Below, piece by piece: positions 28,931 to 35,000 of a stretch of DNA of 35,000 nt (position 1 is the stretch's first letter; the number at the start of each line of letters is the position of its first letter). Location of the stretch: NCBI GenBank assembly GCA_018398765.1, contig JAHBMJ010000203.1:5266-40265 (forward strand), in the 5' to 3' direction. The position numbers were made by a program, and so were the translations under genes. The DNA is from Chromera velia. Taxonomy: Eukaryota > Sar > Chromeraceae. Under the pieces are notes generated by a model. The model worked only from the letters and a program-made list of their open reading frames with translations, had not been told where the DNA came from and did not search any database.

Positions 28931-29897
28931 GCAAGGGGGAAAAGACGTCGATCAAACAGTGAGAATAAGACGGCCCTCTCCAATTTCACCCACCATGCTT
29001 ACTGACAGAACGAGACGGAGAAATAAACCCACGCCCAAAGAAGAGAGATGACTGAGGTTCCTTCCAAAGTCTGCTCTCCCATGCGAACTATAGAGCTATT
29101 AATTATGTCTGCAATGTGGTGCAAGCTGATCTAAAAACACCAGCAGTGAATTAATAATTTTAGCGCAGATCCACAGTCCCACAATATCCAGTGCAGTGTC
29201 ACTGCCAGTGTGCCGTGATTATGTACCTTTGCGATGCATGACCCTTCAGCTGTATACATCTGCGTGCGTTAAAATCGGCTTCTTGAATATCTGATTTTAA
29301 GGCTGGGCGCGCGTAAGGCATGCATGGTGCAGGCCCCGCCGCCGCCTTATTACGTGCGCAGCTTAGGGTGCAGCACCCGCACGGTTATGCACACCGCGCT
29401 ATAATTTTTTTTTCCCACTAACCTGAATTTAAAAACATAAAATTGCACTCTTACATTGCTTAAAACTCTTTATTTTGAGCTTTTAAGCATTGTTTACTAT
29501 CTAGAAAATACTAGAAAAGGTGGAGAGATATGGTTGTTTTGGAGACTGTTTTGATGTTGGAGACCGTTTAGGATACATTTGTTTTGTGTTTGGATGCCGG
29601 GGTCTTGGTCCTTGCGCAATGTGAATGGAGTTCGAAAGCCTTGCAGATTGACTGACTCTAGGACATAGATATTGTCTTGTGGCTGCTGTCCTGTAGCTTA
29701 AGTTTGTCCTGTCTCATGAATTCAGTCTGTTTGCATGCAGAGGGAGGGTTGGACGATGAAACCTTTTCGCACCTGGGGAAGGGAAAAGGAGATGGGTCAC
29801 TTCGGTAGCTACCGTTTCAGCAACGGTTGGAGTATATAGCTGAGGGTTGTCTTCGTAGCCTACGAAGAATACATAAAAACATAAATACATAAAAATG
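28931..29897. other. Region without recognisable genes
   Basis: It contains a GC-rich patch with GGGTGCAGCACCC and GCCCCGCCGCCGCC (29300-29400), a TTTTTTTTT run and short TTGGAGAC repeats (29538-29570). No supported gene or RNA. Confidence 0.5.
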
Positions 29898-29990
29898 AAA
29901 ATACTTTTTGAATACATAAAAATCATAAAAATATATATGATTTTTGGAGTCGGAATTTCCGTCAGAGTCGGGGTGCCCCTGTTTTTTCTT
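29898..29990 (+). repeat. 93-bp dispersed repeat, copy 2
   Basis: Same length and orientation as 3432-3524, with about three substitutions. Includes the AAAATCATA/TATGATTTTT hairpin. Confidence 0.85.
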
Positions 29991-30383
29991 TAGGCCCACA
30001 TGTGGAAGGAGGCTTTGAATTTCGTTAAGTCACGTTTAATTCTCTGTCAAGTGCGGGGATGAAAACGACTGTTCTGGAGTGAGATAGAATTCGATCGGAT
30101 GAGATTGACTGGAGAATTTTGAGGTATCTTGACGATCTTTACCTGTAGACCTTCTCAACCTTCTGGAGTTAATTAGTTTAGGACAGAGTCTTTCTGCCGC
30201 CTTCTAGCTTAGCCTCTTGAGTGTCATGACTACCACATAACATGATATGATGATCGCCTAGTTCGAGAGTCCGAAACTCGAAAACACACCTTCTGTGGAG
30301 GAATGAGATATGCGCCAGATACCAACTTGATAATCAGTCTCCTTCCGTCTCGTTCTTTCCTTTCCAAAACACTGTGGGCGCAG
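29991..30383. other. Spacer, nothing recognised
   Basis: No open frame or RNA-like structure that I can support. Confidence 0.5.
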
Positions 30384-30603
30384 TTAAAAGACTATGAAAA
30401 GGAGTGTCAGAGACTCCTTGCGTCCCGTGTTAGCTAAATGGAGTGCCCTGCTTGCGTTCTGCTTGCTTTGCTGGCTGTGAGGCTGGCTGGGAACTCTTTG
30501 TATCTCTTCTTCATCGAAGGATCTAGAGACGGAGAAGATGGAGAAGGCGGTCACTGCGATAGTCACGTCTGCATCGATCGGATCTCCCAAATCATGCAAG
30601 TGC
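30384..30603 (-). CDS. Candidate minus-strand exon (terminal)
   Basis: On the minus strand, TTTTATTTAG (a good acceptor) precedes an open segment beginning HLHDLGDPIDADVTIAVTAF and continuing RSFDEEEIQRVPSQPHSQQS to a stop at 30384. Composition is protein-like. No upstream exon or family is identified. It lies downstream (minus sense) of the gag-like relic at 31286-32790 and could belong to the same lost element. Confidence 0.28.
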
Positions 30604-30805
30604 CTAAATAAAATTAAGTGACTGAGAGTAGGCCATGACATGCACGGCCTACATAAACGCATGCAAAAGCATAACATTCAATAAATCATGTAAGGCATCA
30701 AGAAATGGATGGAGCTAGATCAAAGGGCAGGAAAAGTGATTGAAATATAGGAGAAAACAAATCGAGGATGAACAGATCTAAGATCTAGGTCTATCCACTA
30801 TCCAA

Positions 30806-30866
30806 GCCCGGTCGGTCCAGACGCGCGACTCACGGCCCACAGCACGCTGGGACCCTATAGTTCAAC
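30806..30866 (+). repeat. tRNA-like (SINE-like) 61-bp repeat, left copy
   Basis: GCCCGGT, GGTCCAGACGCGCGACTC and GGGACCCTATAGTTCAAC, followed by TCCCC, recur at 33120-33180 with about four mismatches. GGTCC and GGACC can pair. AGTTCAACTCC is close to the Pol III B box, and GGTNNGGTCCAGACGCGC resembles a D-arm/A-box region. No complete cloverleaf was found. Confidence 0.6.
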
Positions 30867-31081
30867 TCCCCCCCTTGATTACATTTCTGTGCAAAGAGAA
30901 CGAGATCGAAACATAAGAGAGAAAAACAAAGGGAAGAAACAGCCACTTGCTTTAACTAACTACGCTTTGAAAGCTTCAACCCCCCCGCTCTTACCTTAAG
31001 TTCTCAACAGGAATCATTGACAAATGAAAGTAATCATGGAGAAAGAGCAGAATTACACAGTGTGACTTTCTGTGTGCAACA

Positions 31082-31190
31082 GACCGATCATTTTTAAAGG
31101 CGGAATTATAGCAATATAAGCAACCGATCATTTTCAAAGGTGGAATTACAGTCACACACACTGCATACATAAAAGCAACCAATCATCTTT
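31082..31190. repeat. Short tandem repeat, AACCGATCATTTT type
   Basis: Three imperfect units start GACCGATCA (31082), AACCGATCA (31122) and AACCAATCA (31177). The first two continue TTTTNAAAGGNGGAATTANAG. Confidence 0.8.
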
Positions 31191-31285
31191 CATTCTAATG
31201 TCATTGGATCGATGCGTGTTCAAATTTTGATCCTTTTGGATCCTTTTCTGAGGAACAAGGCGCATGCAACGGAAAGAGAAGAAAT

Positions 31286-32790
31286 TTACATACAGTTTAC
31301 AAAGTGAGCCATCCATGCTTCCTGATCGGCAGGATTCAACATATCAAAAATCTGATGCTCCCCTTGCTGCCCCCCCTCTGTCTTCTCAGTGTCTGTCCTA
31401 CTCTCGACAGCTGGAGCATCTTCCTCCAGCTCTGCGTCAGAGTATTCTAAGATTGGCAAACTCTGGATCCAGGTAGGAGGCTGCTCGAACACCATATTAA
31501 CAAAGCTGGCACCATAGCGAATGGTCTCGTTGGTTTCTGCTTCACAGGATATGACTGCCATTCTCACTTTCTCCCGGGTCATCTTTACTGTCTCTCTGCT
31601 GCTGTCCCCTTCTTTCTTGTCTTCTTGCATCTTCAACATTGTAGAAGTGATCATGCAGTCGATATCAGCCTTAGAGAGAGACTGTCCCCCCTTCTGGCCT
31701 GAAGACTAGGAAAACTGGCTTTGCTGTTTTTCATCAGACTGCTGCTACCCTTGGTGGGACTGCTACTGCCTCTGCTGTCGATTCTTCCAGTTATTGCTTC
31801 TTCCAACGTTCCCGCTGCCTGAACCTTTCATCTTCTCACTCCACTTCCGAGAAAAGTCGGTGAGCATTTGGACCCTCTCAGGATTCATTGACTGAATGTC
31901 CTTAGAAAGGTCAGTTACAACAATCAACTGCTCAAGACTGGCACCGGAGGACCTGCTGGTGCTGTCATATGCCCTGTCCTTATGATACTTGGAAACCTTA
32001 ATCTCCTTCTTCTTCACACTGGTGTTGCTGGAACTGCCTAGTGGAGCTGCAAAGACGGAAAACTCCAGACAAAACGGATGCAACCCACTCAAGGCGGGTG
32101 TGCTTCTGGTTCAAGGTCATCATGGCCTCCTCGATAATCGACCTCTTGCATGTACTTCCAGCTGTGTTTGATGGAAACTGGATCGCCGGTACCTCCAACC
32201 TGCTTCTTCGGCTTAGTGCGGGTAAGGGCCCTGATCTCTTCAGGGAGGAGAGACCAGAACTTGACCCTCATGACAAAATCGGCGGGCTCTAGGGACTGGC
32301 TCTTCAAATCTGCAAGCAACTCTTTATAGGCAAAGTACTTCTCCTTGAAGGACAGAGAGAATGCGACTCCAACAAGTGTAATCTTGGTGATGAGGGTGAC
32401 GAAGGACTTGAAGGTTACCTACGCCATCTCCTTCTGGAGGTCTGGAGAAAGCTGTGTGTTGTCGCCAGAGAGGGTCTGCAAAAACTTTAGAATCTCTTCC
32501 TAGTCGCGAAGACGGTCTTCGAAGTCTGCAAGTTCCTCGCCAGCCTGCCTAACCAGAGGGACATGTTAAGGATCAGAAGTCAGAAACACAATCCGTCACT
32601 AGAGGGCCTTGTCCACGAGGAATGAAGAAACCTTGATCGCTCCTTTGAGCTTTCGGAGTCCAGTATAGCTGGTATACTCCTTAGCTCACAGTTGAAGCAA
32701 CTCAAGATAATCTTCAGACGAGTTGACTTGCTACCTTTATGGCGGCTCATTAGAAGTGAACTTCAGATTAGAAGAAGTGGAAAGATTCAT
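31286..32790 (-). pseudogene. Gag-like retroelement relic with 11 in-frame stops
   Basis: A minus-strand frame reads as a continuous protein from ATG 32790 (MNLSTSSNLKFTSNEPP) to TAA before 31286, with one frame change near 32090. It includes a helical, capsid-like part (VTLITKITLVGVAFSLSFKE, KYFAYKELLADLKSQSLEPA, FVMRVKFWSLLPEEIR). A Gln-rich linker and an acidic C-terminus follow. Eleven in-frame stops interrupt it: seven TAG, two TAA and two TGA. Every one sits where a Gln or Trp codon would fit. No zinc knuckle, protease or RT was seen. Gag-like assignment rests on domain style and the flanking repeats and is tentative. A decayed host gene is possible. Confidence 0.5.
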
Positions 32791-33119
32791 CTGATCTGAT
32801 TCTGATGACAAGATACAACAACAGTTGTTCAAAAAGGAACACAAAGAGAAGACAGATCTTCCTGTTAACCGCACTAAAGACTCAAGGGAAAATGAATATG
32901 CACACTGCCCACTAGAGGTAGGTCATCCTGTCAGAGCTCTTGATAGAAAGTCTATGCTCAAAGGGACAGGTCGCTAGATCAACTTACGAATCAATTTGGC
33001 AAGATCTGATCTCAACAAGACCTGACATGCACTCGGAAAATGACATGCGCACGAATATGCGCGGCGATCAATCGAATTCGCATGGAAGCGATTGCCCCGC
33101 GGCTGGCCTCGGACGCTCG

Positions 33120-33180
33120 GCCCGGTGGGTCCAGACGCGCAACTCACGGCCTACAGCAGGCTGGGACCCTATAGTTCAAC
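33120..33180 (+). repeat. tRNA-like (SINE-like) 61-bp repeat, right copy
   Basis: Direct copy of 30806-30866, 2314 bp away, with GGGTCC and GGACCC able to form a stem. The two copies bracket the gag-like relic in direct orientation, like terminal repeats. The shared segment is short for an LTR. Confidence 0.6.
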
Positions 33181-33222
33181 TTAAATATTATATTATATAG
33201 TTTGATGTATTATTATTTGTAA

Positions 33223-33245
33223 GTGAATGAATGAATGAATAAATG
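33223..33245. repeat. (GAAT)n array, opposite orientation to the TTCA satellite
   Basis: GTGAATGAATGAATGAATAAATGAG lies about 280 bp left of the TTCA array and is its reverse complement, so the two can pair. Confidence 0.85.
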
Positions 33246-33520
33246 AGTTGACTAAGCCGGCGGAGCGCCAGAGCCTAGCTCCTGGCAGTCCATGCATGCA
33301 AGTCTGAGTCTCGTCAATTTTCTACCTCTAAAGAGAGACTGTAGACTGCATAACTAAAACCCAGATTTGTATACTGCGTATTATATAAGTATACTTAGTA
33401 TTTGTGTCACTGGTACTAGCATGTAGGGTATTATGCCACAATTTGAATTGTGTCATACTATAGTTTCAGTGTAGAAATTACAGAACAGTGAGTATGGTAC
33501 TTTAAATGACAATATCTTAC

Positions 33521-33992
33521 ATTATCATTCATTCATTCATTCATTCAGAATCATTCATTGATTCATTCATTCATTCATTCATTCGTTCGTCCGTTCGTTC
33601 GTTCATTCGTTCAATCGTTCGTTCGCTCGCTCGCTCGTTCGTTCGCTCACGCATTCATTCATTCATTCATTCATTCATTCATTCAGTATTCATTCATTCA
33701 TTCATTCATTCATTCATTCATTCATTCATTCTGATTCATTCATTCATTCATTCATTCATTCATTCAGAATCATTCATTCATTCATTCATTCATTCATTCA
33801 TTCTGAATCATTCATTCATTCATTCATTCAGAATCATTCATTCATTCATTCATTCATTCATTCATTCATTCTGAATCATTCATTCTGAATCATTCATTCA
33901 TTCATTCAGAATCATTCATTCATTCATTCATTCATTCATTCGTTCATTCATTCAGAATCATTCATTCATTCATTCTGAATCATTCATTCATT
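33521..33992. repeat. (TTCA)n satellite with GAATC interruptions
   Basis: About 470 bp of ATTC/TTCA tetranucleotides. A CGTT/CGCT variant block lies at 33584-33652. About ten interruptions of the form CAGAATC or CTGAATC/CTGATTC, centred on GAATC or GATTC, break the array at irregular intervals. The open frame (IHSFIHSF) is a repeat artefact. Confidence 0.95.
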
Positions 33993-34825
33993 AGTTGACA
34001 GTTGTGTATAAGAAAAAATGATTCTAGGTGCCGCCTTTGCCCGCTTATAGCCGAAAAAGTGGGTGCCTGAAAGTTCACATTTCGAGTTCTCTAAAATTTG
34101 CTAGTTAGTCACCGACGTAGTCACCGAGATGTCTCAGAGGCTCCATCGCTTGCCCTCTTTGATCACTTGATATCGCTTGTGCACGACCGGTGCATGCGGT
34201 TTCTCTGCCCAATTGCAGTGCCTTTGCATGAGGTCGAACGACTCCACCTTCCTTCTTCTTGTCCTTTCAGACCTGCACGTCCAGAATCAAAGGAGGGAAC
34301 AAAGGCGAGTAGAAATCGAGCAGGGACAAAATGAAACGATATCATAAAATACAATCGATTTCTCAAAAAGGACACACAGAGAACAGAATGAAAAACGACA
34401 GTCTGAGAGAGAGAACAAGAATGAAGAGAGCAACACCAAGCGCAGAAGAAAGAAGGTGACAAACAGAAAAGAGAGATTGCACTTGTGTTCATTCTCCTGC
34501 CCTCTTCTCTTTTCCTTTTTTGACTCAGAAGTCATGCAGAGTGAATCTTTTCCCAGCATTGCCTTCAGCCCAGAGACACATGCAGGTGCTGTTTCTGTGT
34601 CTGTTTGGTTCGTTCTCGAGCTCTGGAAAAGTAGAAAAAGAAACCAGAAACTACGCCGACGTAAAGAAATGCAGACTGCATGTTACTGATGGAAGAGAGA
34701 TGCACCCAACTCACGGCAGAGCTTTTCGTACTGTGTCTACGTGCATGTGTGTACACTTTCCATGGGAGGAAGAAAGTCACTCGGTGATAAAACCATATGA
34801 CAAGTTTATCGTCAAATTATGCAAT
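33993..34825. other. Region upstream of the RRM exon, no firm gene
   Basis: Frames on both strands are open for 70-140 codons but lack protein-like blocks. On the minus strand TTTCTACTTTTCCAG (about 34624-34638) is a good acceptor and could start a 3' exon of the RRM gene. I cannot confirm it. Confidence 0.4.
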
Positions 34826-35000
34826 CTATGTACTGGAATGCACCTGACTGACAGGAATGTCTCTTGCGAACTCCACCCTGATCGTTCTGCCCTCGATCTT
34901 TCTTCCGTTCAGAAGGGCGACTGCAGCTGCCGCAGTTGTCTTTGAGGTGAATCGTGCAAACCCGTACTGTTTGCTTGACTGGTTGGTGTGACGCAGCAAT
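34826..35000 (-). CDS. RRM-domain RNA-binding protein, partial (3' part)
   Basis: The minus-strand frame from the window edge (codons start at 34999) reads HTNQSSKQYGFARFTSKTTA, then AAVALLNGRKIEGRTIRVEF and ARD. KQYGFARF is the RNP1 motif of an RNA recognition motif, and ALLNGRKIEGRTIRVEFA is the typical helix 2 to beta 4 part. The N-terminal half of the domain (RNP2) lies outside the window. Read straight, the frame stops at TAG 34828-34826. Alternatively the exon ends at CAG/GTGCAT (34844/34843) and continues after an intron. RRM proteins bind single-stranded RNA in splicing, transport or translation; which is unknown here. Confidence 0.75.
   Translation of the reverse strand, partial: LLRHTNQSSKQYGFARFTSKTTAAAAVALLNGRKIEGRTIRVEFARDIPVSQVHSST

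Noticed and set aside
31286-32790. Stop-codon reassignment (TAG/TAA as Gln, TGA as Trp) in this genome
   Set aside because: Attractive for the relics, but the intact mariner transposase ends at an ordinary TAA in the expected place, TGA is also involved, and all these stops are one transition from Gln/Arg/Trp codons, so mutational decay is simpler.
33506-33874. 122-codon frame rich in IHSF
   Set aside because: Translation of the TTCA satellite; no independent coding evidence.
34520-34945. 141-codon plus-strand frame at the right end
   Set aside because: It overlaps antisense the convincing RRM exon and has no recognisable features of its own.

Overview
The window is eukaryotic nuclear DNA. 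It has AG/GT-bordered candidate exons, long (TG)n, (TTCA)n and CTGTA-type microsatellites, two relics of Ty3/gypsy-type LTR retrotransposons, a mariner-type DNA transposon, tRNA-like (SINE-like) repeats and a large tandem segmental duplication. Genes are sparse and repeats dominate, as in a TE-rich unicellular eukaryote. A chromerid or other alveolate alga is my guess, but nothing here fixes the species. One base is ambiguous (N at 514).

Layout. 1-581: TG arrays around two copies of a 65-nt exon-like segment. 1863-2276 (-): a small, basic, probably spliced gene. 2698-3660: CA/TG arrays and short tandem repeats. 3706-3834 (+): a candidate terminal exon with an AATAAA at its stop. 3992-4082: a four-copy TGACGCACGC motif array ahead of a 144-codon ORF (4369-4803). 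4900-8797 (+): a Ty3/gypsy gag-protease-RT-RNase H relic with no integrase, ending in an A-run. 9751-11660 (-): a second, diverged gag of the same family with a 78-bp minisatellite in its leader. 12958-12999: three ACGCGT sites 18 bp apart. About 13100-13178: a tRNA-like element.

13361-16581 is the most intact mobile element. It is 3.2 kb, flanked by TA dinucleotides, with 18-bp terminal inverted repeats. About 380 bp at each end is repeated in DIRECT orientation, and each of these repeats itself has inverted ends. Inside are two open genes: a 316-aa protein with a CCHC zinc knuckle, and a 353-aa mariner-like transposase with a DD34D arrangement.

16900-18150: three copies of an AT-rich repeat. 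18621-27097: two tandem 4.2-kb units, each with a G-rich tract, CTGTA repeats and a decayed minus-strand coding relic. 27.5-28.9 kb: weak ORFs, including one with a 124-residue internal duplication. 30806-33180: two tRNA-like repeats bracket a gag-like minus-strand relic with 11 in-frame stops. 33223-33992: inverted GAAT and TTCA arrays. 34826-35000 (-): the 3' part of an RRM RNA-binding protein gene that continues outside the window.

Two mutational patterns recur. (i) Frameshifts in the retroelements coincide with 10-bp tandem duplications, best read as 8-bp direct repeats with a 2-bp spacer. Two of them lie exactly on the catalytic codons of protease and reverse transcriptase. (ii) Premature stops in the relics sit where one C-to-T or G-to-A change in a Gln, Arg or Trp codon explains them. 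I regard these two patterns and the two-gene mariner with terminal direct repeats as the main candidates for something new.
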